This document shows, one piece after another, positions 44,663-55,882 of a DNA stretch of 64,000 nucleotides. Positions within the stretch are counted from its first letter, which is position 1; each line of letters starts with the position of its first letter. The DNA lies in the NCBI GenBank assembly GCA_034508935.3, contig CM067445.1, forward strand, positions 91,249,245 through 91,313,244, in the 5' to 3' direction. Below the pieces are notes generated by a model. It did no database searches. It saw only the letters and a program-made list of their open reading frames with translations, and was not told the DNA's origin. The position numbers were made by a program, and so were the translations under genes. This DNA is from Berghia stephanieae. Its lineage: Eukaryota > Mollusca > Gastropoda > Nudibranchia > Aeolidiidae.

Positions 44663-44824
44663 CTGAAATAAAGAGGGTGAAAAACCCTTTCGCTAAATTC
44701 ACTGTTGACTTTTGACATTGTTGTTTTGTTTAATAGTAGAAAAAAAAAGAAAAAAAACTTCATTTACAACCATCTTCATGTATTCTAAATTAATATGTTA
44801 GACAATCATTTCAATGTTTCAGAA

Positions 44825-44845
44825 ATAATAATAATAATAATAATA

Positions 44846-44889
<44 letters not shown>

Positions 44890-44950
44890 TAATAATAATA
44901 ACAACAACAATATAATAATAACAACAATAACAATAATAATTAAAATAACG
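44825..44950. repeat. (AAT)n / (AAC)n microsatellite
   Basis: About 120 bp, with AAC interruptions at 44900-44935. It ends 33 bases from the 3' end of exon 16. Poly-Tyr/Leu frames here are repeat artefacts. Confidence 0.95.
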
Positions 44951-44982
44951 ATGGTGATGATGATGATAGCATATATCTTTAC

Positions 44983-45161
44983 CTGTAATAGAGTATCTGC
45001 GGAATTTGTCCTCTAATAATGTTGGTTCCATTGGTGCTTTGAATACATGATGAAAATGTGAAAACTGTTCCATCAGAACACCGTACTTTGGTGATACCGC
45101 TGTCACCATGAACTGTCCTCTGTCCATTGTTTTTTAACAAGATGGCATACTTCTGGTTGTC
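44983..45161 (-). CDS. MYCBP2: MYCBP2 window exon 16, PHR2 end
   Basis: This 179-nt exon contains YAILLKNNGQRTVHGDSGIT and SSCIQSTNGTNIIRGQIPQI, then LYYR, the end of PHR2. It ends phase 2. Confidence 0.97.
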
Positions 45162-45322
45162 CTGTAATATATCGTACATATCAATAATGGACCGGGAAAA
45201 GCATTTATAAATAAGTAATTTCAAATCTATCTCATTAAGGCTGTAGTTTTGAGGCTTAAAAAAAATTCTGAGTTGTTTTTAGCTTTAAATAATTATGAAA
45301 CTCTCGTCTCATTTATCCATAC

Positions 45323-45460
45323 CTTCAAAGGCAATGGTCTGTCAAACTTTATCTCAGCAATGTCATTCATGCAGTCTTCAGACAAAAGTGAGCCTTTAAC
45401 TTTGACCATGTTAGTCCATGATTCACTCTTGCCTGCAATTTTCTGGCCCTCTGTACTTTC
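45323..45460 (-). CDS. MYCBP2: MYCBP2 window exon 15, PHR2
   Basis: This 138-nt exon (phase 0-0) contains SWTNMVKVKGSLLSEDCMND followed by IAEIKFDRPLPLK. It corresponds to the human IAEIRLDKVVPLK stretch of PHR2. Confidence 0.95.
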
Positions 45461-46569
45461 CTGATGGATAAAAACAAAAATCAAAACACTGTCACTGATT
45501 GCATAAACCATGAATGATTACTGATAATTATGGGAATTACTGGATTTTTAAAAAAAGTTATCTCAAGTCAGAACAAACTCTCAAATTGCTAGCTTCAAGA
45601 TGTAGGCAATACTTCATAAATTTTTTGAGAAAAAAAATATAATGGCTCTTCCTATGAACTCTGTATTTACTTAATAAAAAATTATGAATTAAAAAAATAA
45701 ATATGAATAATCCGAAAAGAAGACATTACAGTTGTCACTGCCTATATACTACCTTGTGATAGCCATCTTCAAGTAATAGCCCACAAACTTGTGTAACAGA
45801 AAGAGATTTTAATATAAAAAAACACCCTTCTTATATCACACTTTTTCGTCTGAACTGTAATTTTTCACTGAGTATAAGACGAAGCTACATAATTCAATTT
45901 AAAAAATCCTGCAATAGAGATCCATTAAAGTCAAAATTTGGTTAATCATAAGGCATTTAAATGAAATCACTTATCTTGCAAGAGTAATTCACACATTCAT
46001 ACTAACTACTTTACAAGAGACCACTTCAATCAGTTGTCCACCTGAACAAATTTCATATCTGTCAGACATATTGTCATGTCATGGGTGACGAAGGGCACGT
46101 TTGCACTCTCTCAAACTCCTGTGCATTTCACATTATAAAATCATTGCGGCCCCCACAATAAGACATTTCATAATCAGAGTTATATATGATAGGCTATCAG
46201 TCAGGGAGGCATGGTTCTTTCGGTCTGAGGGGAGTGGGACATCTTTTCAAAATGTAGAAAATATTTTCCAAACAAAAGAATTTCTTTTTACAATTCAAAA
46301 AAAATGAACGAAGAAGAAGACAGGTTAATTCTTATTCATTTTTAAAAACATAGCCAGAAATCATATTCATAAATTGCAATTTTTAATTTTCAATGCTAAC
46401 CTCTTCCATCCCTCTCAAAGTCTTAGCCAAATAATCAACAATGACCAACACCCCTCACCAAAAAAAAAGTATATTCCAATCCTGTCAGCCATTGACTTTA
46501 GTGAAATAATAAACCAAAGACTTATCAAAGCATTATAAAGTTTGTACGCTGCATCTTCAACAATCTTAC
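45461..46569. other. Intron, nothing recognised
   Basis: 1.1-kb intron between exons 15 and 14. No repeat family found in it. Confidence 0.6.
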
Positions 46570-46839
46570 CTCTTCCTTGAGGACCTCAACGTCATATTCA
46601 TAGACACCAGGTCCACCATAGATACAAATCCCTGCCATAACTATACCAGGTTTGTCAACAGAGAAAGCAATGCCATCTGGACTTCCCTTCCCTGTGTTCC
46701 ATTGACAAGAGTTGCTGGTGCGCATGAATCGGTTCGGAGTGACAAGCATGGGGCGGGATGACACATTGATGTCCATCTGATTGGAGTGATATGAATCAAA
46801 ACGAACAGTTATTTTCCCCAATTGACTACCCAGTTTTGC
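46570..46839 (-). CDS. MYCBP2: MYCBP2 window exon 14, PHR2 start
   Basis: This 270-nt exon (phase 0-0) carries WNTGKGSPDGIAFSVDKPGI and GGPGVYEYDVEVL, the opening of the second PHR domain. Confidence 0.97.
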
Positions 46840-47415
46840 CTAGAAACACATTGATACAAAATATAATTCTTTTTGCATAAATATTTTCACATCTCTATCT
46901 TGGACTTCAGCTAAGAACACTACTTTGGCTATAGCTATCCTCAGCGAGATAATAGACCTTGATCAATAACTCAATCAACACCTATTGCAAGAGAATCCAT
47001 TTGAACTGACTCTGACATTTGTCATATTGGCTAAGAGAACGATAAAAAATAATCCCAACTAATTAAGATGTCAGTTGTAAGTGTGAACTTTGTTGGTTTT
47101 TTGGGGGTTTTTTTTTTACAATTGCAAACAATAAATTAGCAACATTGATTTGAGACCAACGTCAACCTTAGCTGTGAAAAAAAGTTCAATTATGAAGTTA
47201 CACAATATAATGACCACATCCTCTGACAACTGAAGTAGGAAAATGTGTGAAAGAATTTCTGCAAAATAAAGGATATGTAAAACTATTGATTGTAATGTAC
47301 TCATTCAAACCAGTATTACTTAGTTTAGTAAAGTAAAATTATGCTAAAACCAATTTTATATAATGAATGACATTAACATAAGATGTTTCAAAATACAATT
47401 GAATAATTCCCTTAC
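46840..47415. other. Intron, nothing recognised
   Basis: Plain AT-rich intron of 576 bp between exons 14 and 13. Confidence 0.6.
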
Positions 47416-47610
47416 TTCTAGGCCCATGGCAGATGCAGAAAGTTCTGCAACTATGGTGGTAAGGAGAGCACATGTGTTGGAAATGAGGCTGGAAGGAAAA
47501 CAAGACTGTTCCTTATTCATCATCTGTCTGACAGGCACCGAAACAATCATCAACAGGCGATCGAGGACTTCTTTAAAGGTCATGTGAGAACCTGATGGTG
47601 CGTTATCCTC
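47416..47610 (-). CDS. MYCBP2: MYCBP2 window exon 13
   Basis: This 195-nt exon (phase 0-0) contains MTFKEVLDRLLMIVSVPVRQ and SNTCALLTTIVAELSASAMG. These align with the human stretch just before PHR2. Confidence 0.96.
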
Positions 47611-47770
47611 CTTTGCCCAAAACAAAATGAAAAAAAAAAAAGAAATGTAAAGTTAATCAAGATGATGACATGATCCTTTCATCACCCTATTTTCTGTCAC
47701 ATAGTATTGAATTTATGTATATATTGTCATTTTGTTGAGCTTTTTAGGTTTTTAATAATTTTATGACACT

Positions 47771-48306
47771 AGTTGTTTGTTTTTGTTTTTAAGGGTTTTA
47801 CGGCGCTTGTAACACATAAAGGTCATATCAGCGCCAGTAAAAAGGAAGAAAATGGGATAGTAAAAAGTTCTAGAATTACAATTCAAGCACCCAAGAAAAG
47901 GTAAGACAGGGGAGTTGGTCCAAATAAGAAACGGCTAGAGATTCCAAGAGCAAACTATAAAAGTACTTAGTTTGAGATCACTAAAAGTCTCATCCAGATA
48001 CAAGCACAGGTCCCCACTAAGAGGAATACACTCAAAAGTTTTAAAAATCATATATAAGATAAAGAAAACATAATACAGTGCATAACAGAGAGATGATTTA
48101 CAAGGAAAAAAATATCATCTCTCAAAACTAACTATACATTTGACTGTTTCCCTCTCAACCAGGGCATCTGGCCAAGACCAGGAAAAAACCAAGTAATCTC
48201 ATTCCAAGACAAAGACAGAAAGCAAGTTGGAAAACAGATATGGGGGGGATAGAAGACGCAGTAAGTACCTCCCTGCCCACTATGGGAGGTCAGGAATCCC
48301 ACCCAG
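47771..48306 (-). mobile_element. SINE-like family B, copy 4 (full length)
   Basis: Flanked by TTATGACACT (47761-47770) and TTATGGCACT (48307-48316), a 10-bp duplication with one change. Same start and tail as copies 2 and 3. It ends about 40 bases from exon 12. Confidence 0.9.
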
Positions 48307-48346
48307 TTATGGCACTTTTTACACGTATGATATCGGTTAATCTCAC

Positions 48347-48577
48347 CTCCATTCTACAAGTCATGTGACCTGCAAGCAGTGGGTAACGATGCATCTCTCC
48401 TATCCTGGCCATAGCATTTGTGTTGTCATCGAAACTCATGCTCTGACGACGAAGAACAGCCTCCGTCTCAGGTTCACAGTTGATTGGCATGATGGCTGTC
48501 AATTTGATGGCCGGGTGGCACATGGCCTCCATGACAGCAGCGAGAAGACGGCTGACTCCACTCACATTCGGACCACC
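48347..48577 (-). CDS. MYCBP2: MYCBP2 window exon 12
   Basis: This 231-nt exon (77 codons, phase 0-0) contains SRLLAAVMEAMCHPAIKLTA and RYPLLAGHM, matching human SRLLAAVMSALCHTSVKLTS and RFPLLVAHM. Confidence 0.96.
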
Positions 48578-51377
48578 CTGTTTATAGACAAAATTTGTTG
48601 TTGAAAAGTAAATATGATATGATGGAAAATTGGTTGTTAATTTGATGAAATAAATATTGTATGAATATCTTTTGAGTTGGTGGTAAAAATTAACAGCTTT
48701 GAGTATTGATGTAAAACTAATTGAATACCCACAAAAAACGATGATCATAATAATAAAAAGTCATCGTCGTCGTCATCGTAGTAGTAGGAGTAGTAGTAGT
48801 AGAAGTGGTGGTAGTGGTAGTAGTAATTGTGATAATAAAATAGTATTCAAAAAATCCAATGCCTATAACTCTTGAAAATACTTTAAAACTCATTTTCACA
48901 TCGTTTAAATACAATGCTTACAGTGCATGAGAAGGTTTTAAAAAGCAGTACATGGGTTCAAGCTGGAGGACAATATAGATTTAAGACTCAGAATGGTCTT
49001 GAATAATTGGTATAATAATTAATTGAACCCATCTTGCATCTTAAGTATATAACCTAAAAATAATTTTATATATCTAATCATCTTTTGAAAAAAAAAAAAA
49101 GAATAAAAAAATTAAGGAGTCAATAAAATCAGTTCCATCTCGGTTTTTTGGGTTGCCATTTTATAACTTATATAGGGGACACTCAAATTATAAAAAATTG
49201 TCGCATCGTAATACAATTCAAACAAAAAAGTCAGGAACACAGAAATATACATATACAAAAATATAATCCTGTAAAAGAAAAAAAATAAACAGAAGAATTT
49301 AAAATATTGACTTTAAATAATGCGTTGACACTATTGTCACAGTTGTCAATTTTGTCCACAGATATTTTGACATTGTGGGGTTAAATCATAAGGGTACAAT
49401 TTTACACCGTCATGTGACTATAAATTTGAATAAAGTTATAAAATGAAATCACCAAACATAAATCCTATGTTTGCATCAAAAGTCAAAATAGAAATTTTCT
49501 TAAAAGAAAACAAAAGGGTAAATTGAGCAGCAAAAAACAGTGCAAAAGAACGATACATTCAGCATTGTGGAACAAAGAATACAATATACTAAAAGCTTCA
49601 TTAAAAATAACAGGAAAAATTATGATGAAGCCTGAAAACAATGAACATTAAAATTTAAATACAATTCTCATGGTTGGCTACAGAATATAAAAACCTTATT
49701 TCGAAACAGCTCATGATAAAAGAACTAAATCAACTCTTTAAGGATGGGATTAGAATTAATCAAACAATTCAAAGAGCTAAAACGGGACACAAAACAGCAG
49801 TATGTTTGGACTATTATATAATTTAATCTAGGTTTAGAGCTTGTTCTGTTCCTTGTTTTAATATGCTAGTCAAAAAAGCATAATCCTGGGAATTGTAAGG
49901 GTCATTTCCATAGATATAAACAGTCCAATTAAAATTTTTTTTTTAATCTCCAGATTGCCAAATCTGGACAGTCCCGATTGTATCAGGGCAATTGGCCACT
50001 TCCGCTTCCTTTTAGGCTATTTAAAAGGAGGAACAGTATTTTAAAGTGTGTCTGCTTAGGCCCATATGGACCAGTCTTTATACATAAAATAATCCCCCAA
50101 ATGGACAAACATGCTGATACAGGAACCTTCAATCAGAACCCTCTGTCAGAACAAACTGATGGACATCCAACATGTATGCCTGCTCCCTCCCACTGATTCA
50201 TCACTAGCCATATAGAGGGTACATTTCACAGAATTTCATTTTCACATTGTACCATTTAATTTCATATATGTTTTATTCTTAAATGCAATAAAGGTTTCCT
50301 CATTAATTTGGGGCTGTAATATACTTTTCTCATCTTCGTCTTTGTTACAAATACGTGACATAAACTTTTTTTTCTTCAAACAGTTAAATGCCCTATAACT
50401 TATATAGTTTCAATAATGTGTCTGCTTTAAGGGTTTTACAGTGTTTACAATATTTAATGTTTCAGCATCAGTAAAAATGAAGATGACAGAATAATTAAAA
50501 GCTTTAGCTAGCAAACACACACATTAGAAAAAGAGTGAAACATAGGGGACAAGTTGAACACACACATTAGAAAAAGAGTGAAACATAGGGGACAAGTTGA
50601 ACAGAGATCGGGAATAGACCTAAGAACAGTCTTTCCTTGTCAAGGCCGAAACTGCTTTAGCTACACGACACAGCTACACGATCACCATTAAAAAGTGATG
50701 TTGTAGTGAAATGTTTACAAATAAATACATATTATAATGAAAACCTTACAATTACATTATAAATAAAGGGCGGATGATCTACGATAAAATCAATCCTGTA
50801 TCCCTTTCAACCAAAGACTCCAAGAAGAGCCCAGAACAAGGCCTAATGACACAAAAGGACAAAATAGACCAACAGTAGGGACTGATGTATAACCCAACCC
50901 ACAGCGCAGAAGGCCATTACAATGGAAAATTCCACCCACTGTTTACTTCAATAAAATCAAAAGTTGATTTTAAAAATTCTCAATATAATATTAATGGGTT
51001 AAATCCACTCAAAGCTGGAAGATATGACATTCAAGCAATCATATCATGTTAGTGATTAAGAATTTTAAGTATAAAAAAAAAATTAAAGCTGTGAACATTA
51101 CAACAGGCCAAAACATGGCAATGCAAACAAGACAGCTGATTGCTGAATTGTTGTGTTGGTGAATTAAACGTTACTTTATCGTGTGGGATGAAACGAATAA
51201 AAGCATGACTATAAAAATCTGAAAACCCTTAGAAGCACAAAAAGCAATTAACAAAAAATAAATAATAATAAATACATAAAAAAGCATAATCATTGATAAA
51301 CTGTGCTGAACAAAACACAAAAAAAGCAATAACAAAATGAATGATATGCTTTGACACATATATTTGTAAATACAAAC
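48578..51377. other. 2.8-kb intron
   Basis: Between exon 12 and the candidate microexon. Holds a TAG/GTAGTG microsatellite at about 48770-48830, a worn B copy at 50420-50935 and otherwise AT-rich unique sequence. The open frame at 49978-50196 shows no motif. Confidence 0.6.
50420..50935 (-). mobile_element. SINE-like family B, copy 7 (old), with a 44-bp duplication
   Basis: Starts TTTAAGGGTTTTACAGTGTT, then CAGCATCAGTAAAAATGAAG, in family order, and ends near CCAACCCACAGCGCAGAAGG. Inside, about 44 bp (ACACACACATTAGAAAAAGA and the bases to GGACAAGTTGA) is tandemly doubled at 50514-50602. Confidence 0.75.
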
Positions 51378-51401
51378 CTTCTGCCCTGGGTTTTTCAATA
51401 T
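51378..51401 (-). CDS. MYCBP2: MYCBP2 candidate 24-nt microexon
   Basis: Eight codons (ILKNPGQK) lie between CCAATCAG and GTTTGT. Both flanking exons are phase 0 and human has a short variable stretch at this point, so the microexon would insert in frame between MDP and GGPNVSGVSRLL. It could be skipped without breaking the frame. No transcript support is available. Confidence 0.5.
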
Positions 51402-51747
51402 CTGATTGGAGTGGAACCGTATTAAAAGATTAATGTAGTAGAGATGATCAAAGGAAAAAAGAGGAAAAAATGAATAAAGAAAAAAAATTAACATAAGTAT
51501 TATATTCATACTGAAATTCTAGAAGTACGAGTTTTTAAAATGATGTGCAACCAGATGATTTGAGAGAGAGTGGTGGGTCAAGGGAGGATTTCAAACAGTG
51601 TCATTATCAAATGTTGCAAAATCTTTATTTATTCAAGGAAAGATAGTTATGGCACATAAGCAATAAAAAAAATGCTAAAATGGATTCACTTAATATCAAA
51701 TTAAAAAAAAAAATAAATAAAAAAGATAATATAAAAAAGTGACATAC

Positions 51748-51998
51748 TGGATCCATTTTGGAGAGAAGGTCACAAAGACACCACCACTTGAGGTGGCCTG
51801 TTGGGTAAAAAGCATGAAAGCATGACCTGAAGGTGGTGTGACACTCGCTGAGTATCTCCTCACGCAGTTGACGATATTTCTTCATGCTCTGAGGCTCTGA
51901 CATGGTCACATGGAATCTGGCAGAATGCAAGTCTTCAGCAAGAATTCTCCTTAATAAGTCTCTTGCATCACCCACACTTTCTGCAAGCTCGCTTGATT
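51748..51998 (-). CDS. MYCBP2: MYCBP2 window exon 10, helical linker
   Basis: This exon carries RDLLRRILAEDLHS, ECHTTFRSCFHAFYPTGHLK and WWCLCDLLSKMDP, all matching the human linker between the two PHR domains. The start is uncertain. The acceptor CCCCAG at 51998 keeps the frame, whereas a CATCAG at about 52022 would need a different donor in exon 9. Confidence 0.88.
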
Positions 51999-52219
51999 CT
52001 GGGGTGTTTTCTTTTTGATAACTGATGGTGAAAAATTGTCAAACACAAAATTAAATATGCATTTAAAAAGGCTCACTTTGTAAAATTTTTTTATTTTTTT
52101 ATCTTTTTATTTGGCATTTTACAATATCACAATAACAAATGAATTTGATTCACATAAAAAAAAATGTATCAATCCCTAGGTCCATATGGTCCAATAAAGA
52201 TCTGCAAATGTTGTGGAAG

Positions 52220-52250
52220 AGAGGGGGGGGGGGGGGGGGGGGGGGGTATT
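52220..52250. repeat. Poly-G tract
   Basis: About 28-30 G on the plus strand, 53 bases below exon 9. Length uncertain. Confidence 0.9.
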
Positions 52251-52302
52251 TTTAAAGTCGGTAACAAAATACTAATAAGATAAAATTAGATCCAAAACTA
52301 AC

Positions 52303-52498
52303 CTCCATCTGGGTAAATATCTGCCACATAAGTACGCAGAAGACGCAAACAGGCCCTGCAGATGAAGACGATCCGATGAAGATCTGATAGGGTCTCATCC
52401 TTCTCCATGTTTCCTTTTATAGATGAAGCATTTGGAACAGTTTGATGAAAGGCAGACCAGCCATACTCCAGTAATTTCAGCAATGCTTCAAGGCTACC
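52303..52498 (-). CDS. MYCBP2: MYCBP2 window exon 9, helical linker
   Basis: This 196-nt exon reads SLEALLKLLEYGWSAF at its start and CLRLLRTYVADIYPDG at its end, the latter matching human CLRLLRVYTCEIYPVS. The donor GAG|GTTAGT gives phase 1. This fits the next exon only if that one starts at 51998. Confidence 0.88.
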
Positions 52499-52559
52499 CT
52501 GGTAACAAGATGGAGATGAAATTTAATATATTATGATTCTCATTTATTTCAATCAATCC

Positions 52560-52786
52560 TTAACTCACTCAACCCTAACACCGACTATATCCGTTGTTTA
52601 CCTGGGATACTTCTTACCTATTTAATACATTTTTCTGAGACAAATTATAGGCGTAGTATCAAAGCTAATGTTTTTAGTTTTCACATGTTGATGGTAGTCG
52701 AATAAAACTATCTATGTACAGCTCAATTTTAATACATTTTTTCCAATTTTGAAAAGTGGCAAAATCTCTAGGATTGAGTGGGTTAA
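52560..52786. mobile_element. MITE, TTAACTCACTCAA family, copy 2
   Basis: Starts TTAACTCACTCAACCCTAAC and ends CTAGGATTGAGTGGGTTAA. About 85% identical to copy 1 over its length and in the same orientation. Confidence 0.88.
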
Positions 52787-52854
52787 CATGTTAAAGAAAA
52801 GAAAATCAAACCAAATGTATACAAATTATCTGTCTTAAAACTAAATATTGCCTC

Positions 52855-53205
52855 CAAAGATTCTACAGCAAGACTTTCAACCAATAAAATGGGTATGCTG
52901 AGTTAAAAGTCCCATCAAGACACATGCACAGAATCCAAGGTAAAAGAAACATAGAAATGATAGCTTATAGTATGTTATGGAGAGATGGTTAACAAGCAAA
53001 AAAAATTTTTTTTTTTTTTCAAAATGATAAATATATCTGATTACATCCCTCTTATCAAAAGACAACAGACAGGGCCCAGATGAAACTAAATAGCCACATT
53101 CTGCAAGGACAGAAACACGGAAAGTCCTACTGATAAAGTGGGATAAAAGAGAGATCAGGGTAGGACCTATATTAAACCCTCTGGCCCAGAAGGCAGATGT
53201 TCACT
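52855..53205 (-). mobile_element. SINE-like family B, copy 8 (old fragment)
   Basis: AAAGTCCCATCAAGACACAT, GGAGAGATGGTTAACAAGCA and GATTACATCCCTCTTATC correspond to ordered family B motifs, much diverged. The end near CTCTGGCCCAGAAGGCAG also matches copy 7. Confidence 0.65.
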
Positions 53206-53624
53206 AGCCCCAAGACGAAATTACCTAACCATAAATAAAGTTAATCAGGAAAACTTTGTAATTTGTAATATTTTAAAAATGCTAAATCATCTAACTTCAA
53301 AAAATTAACTATCAATTTTAATCAATTGTTCAATTGCTTTGGCAAAGATGATTGTTATAATCTGCTTTAGATTTAGATATGGAGATAAAAGCTACAATCT
53401 TGATACCCACAAAATATATTTGTAAAAAGTCAATAAATCACATCAATTACTTCTACCTTAGAAAAAATTAAACCATTCATCTATTTCTTCAATCCTTTGG
53501 TCTGTATGGTTGCAAATAGAATGAAAAGCAAATGGTAAAGATAAATTTCAAAATTGGCTAAATCTGGCCACAGAAGACTAAAACAACTCTATTCCCTCCA
53601 AACGCATACACACTCATAACCAAC

Positions 53625-53721
53625 CTGTGAGACTGTATGAGAAAAGTCAGAACTCAAAATGTGGGCAGGATCCACTTGATCAGTTTTACGGGACACCGTG
53701 GGACTGTCTCTGGGTGGAAGT
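53625..53721 (-). CDS. MYCBP2: MYCBP2 window exon 8, linker after PHR1
   Basis: This 97-nt exon reads LPPRDSPTVSRKTD and then VDPAHILSSDFSHTVS. The latter matches the human 'EPVHILKRSFARTVS' stretch. It ends phase 0. Confidence 0.9.
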
Positions 53722-54701
53722 CTAAAAAATGATGAGGGCATAATTAATGGTAGTGGATAGCATGTTAAATAAGGTAATATTATAACCTTTTAACTTAAGA
53801 AATAAAATGGCCTTAAAAATCAAATCAATGGCCCTAAATGATACTTCTAAAATATTAAAAATCCTGGAAACCCAGTGGACATAAATAAAATCCCAAAATA
53901 AGCCAACCTGTTTGTACCAAATTGTGACTGCAGAACCTTTATATGGGTATGACGTTATGTATAAATGTGACATAACTATTAATAATATCAAATTATTACG
54001 ATTCACATCTAGAAAAATCAATAAAGTTATCATTTTTCAGGAATGTGTTTAATTAAGGACACAAGAGAAAATTTAGAAATGAATATTCACCATAACAGAC
54101 TGCTACTGATTCTGTTAATGGCTTTATTTTGGAATAGAAGGCGTTTAATCTAAAACTAAAACTGTTATATTCAAATTTTAGGGAAAGGAAATTTGTTACA
54201 TCACTTTTTCAGTATTGGTTATAATTATAATCAAATAAAAAATAACCACTAAGTGAAAACATTTGAGAAAGTGGTAAAAGACAAAATATCCCTTTGATTT
54301 CATGTGGCTATGAAATTACTCAGAATTTAATTCTGACAATGAACTTTTATCTTCTTCATCAAAATCAAAATGTTCGTAATCTCCAAAAATCATGAAAATA
54401 AAATGGAAGATATTTACATGAAACTTTACAATAATATTTAACTAAATCATTTTAACTTTCCAATATTACAGAAATAAGGGTACTTGCATTGCAGTCTCCT
54501 TCCCATGAAAAAACAAAAAAACAATGTTTATTTTTAAGATGAAAGACAAAAACACTCATTAAGTGAATAACTTATGAAATGAGAAAACAAAGGAGTAAAA
54601 AATGTGAAAACAAACTGCATAATATTCATTTTTCTCTTTACTATCCATATCAATAAAGCAAGAACGTTTGAGAGAGCTGCTTTGACAAAATAAATCCTTA
54701 C
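53722..54701. other. Intron, nothing recognised
   Basis: AT-rich intron between exons 8 and 7. No repeat family found. Confidence 0.6.
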
Positions 54702-54785
54702 CGATACAAAAGTTGAGGAATTTGACCAGCATTCACATCTGTGCCATTGTTTGACAATCTTGAACTTTTAAATTTGAAAACAACT
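54702..54785 (-). CDS. MYCBP2: MYCBP2 window exon 7, end of PHR1
   Basis: This 84-nt exon reads VVFKFKSSRLSNNGTDVNAG and continues QIPQLLYR, the end of PHR1 in the family. It ends phase 2. Confidence 0.97.
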
Positions 54786-55194
54786 CTGAAATCAAACATA
54801 TTGAACATTTTCATGCAACAGTAAGAATGACACGGGCAAATAAAAATCACACAATTGTAGAGTAATGTCTGTATTGAGAACAAACTACAGGCATAGCAAT
54901 AAACCCTTTGATTTTAACCCATTCAATGGTTTTGAATTGTCATGAGGGGATGGAAAAAAGTTGTCTAATATATATCATCAACTATTACGGTTATTGGCCA
55001 GTAAAGGTCTAAATAAACTATTGAACCTGAACCTGTATTATGTCATCTAACACCCGAAGTTCCACAACACAGAGACTGCACTTCAAAAAAATAAAAAACG
55101 ATTTTTAAAAAAATAATAGTATTCTCATCTTTTAAATGTTGTTGATAACATGATAGAGTCATTTTTAAAAAATGATATTATTGCATGCCATGTA

Positions 55195-55262
55195 TATTGT
55201 GCGCCTAGAGCTATATTATATGAGACAGGTGCTCTATAAATAAATTACATTATTACTATTAT
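55195..55262 (+). mobile_element. LINE/SINE 3' tail relic
   Basis: Reads GTGCGCCTAGAGCTATATTA, then GGTGCTCTATAAATAAATTA and (TTA)n. This follows the CR1/L2-type tail plan seen at 12270-12350. Nothing recognisable lies upstream of it. Confidence 0.5.
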
Positions 55263-55281
55263 GTCTCCCTTGCAAACTTAC

Positions 55282-55416
55282 GAGTCATCCGTGTGTACTG
55301 AAGACAGACCATTGGCTCCACAGTCAGAGCTTGGTCCAGAGATGCGAGACCAAGCAACATACCAAAAGTTGGCCTGGATTGGAACTGGTTCATCAAACAT
55401 CATTGCATACTTTTCT
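55282..55416 (-). CDS. MYCBP2: MYCBP2 window exon 6, PHR1
   Basis: This 135-nt exon reads REKYAMMFDEPVPIQANFWY and continues to VAWSRISGPSSDCG. It is strongly conserved PHR1 sequence. It ends phase 2. Confidence 0.97.
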
Positions 55417-55790
55417 CTGTAAAGGTAAACAAAACAGTTATGGAATGCATCTTGCATTACTTCTTAAGAGAAAAACTATCTTGTGGAGACACAGTCAAAT
55501 AAAATTTTTCACTTTCATATTTTTCACTGTCATCTTTTCAAAGTTAAAGAAACAATTTGAGTTCAAAGCATAATATGCATACTATTTAGGAAGAACCCAC
55601 GTTTTAAGTTGGTCCATATATCCGGTAGTTTCTGTGGTATAATGGTATCGCAACTCTGCCATACAATGTTTATATTCCTCTCAAATTTAAGAGAGCTCAA
55701 AAACAGATATTTTTAACAATATGACAGCTATCAGATTAAGGAAACAGTAGATACCAACTTCTCAAACAGCTGTCCACTGCTTTAGCTCAC

Positions 55791-55882
55791 CTTGCTCCAC
55801 AAACAAATTGAGTTTCTTCTGTTTCTGCCAGTAAGTCTCCATCACCTTCATTTTCGCCTCCATCAAGACCCAACTCAAACAG
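55791..55882 (-). CDS. MYCBP2: MYCBP2 window exon 5, PHR1
   Basis: This 92-nt exon reads LFELGLDGGENEGDGDLLAE, matching human LFELGPDGGDHETDGDLLAE. It ends phase 2. The preceding intron of about 2.2 kb holds microsatellites and a family B repeat. Confidence 0.95.

Noticed and set aside
55625-55670. tRNA-Gly/Glu-like 5' half (TTTCTGTGGTATAATGGTAT)
   Set aside because: Only a D-arm-like start is present, and no anticodon arm or T-arm follows. Probably chance or a very old SINE head.
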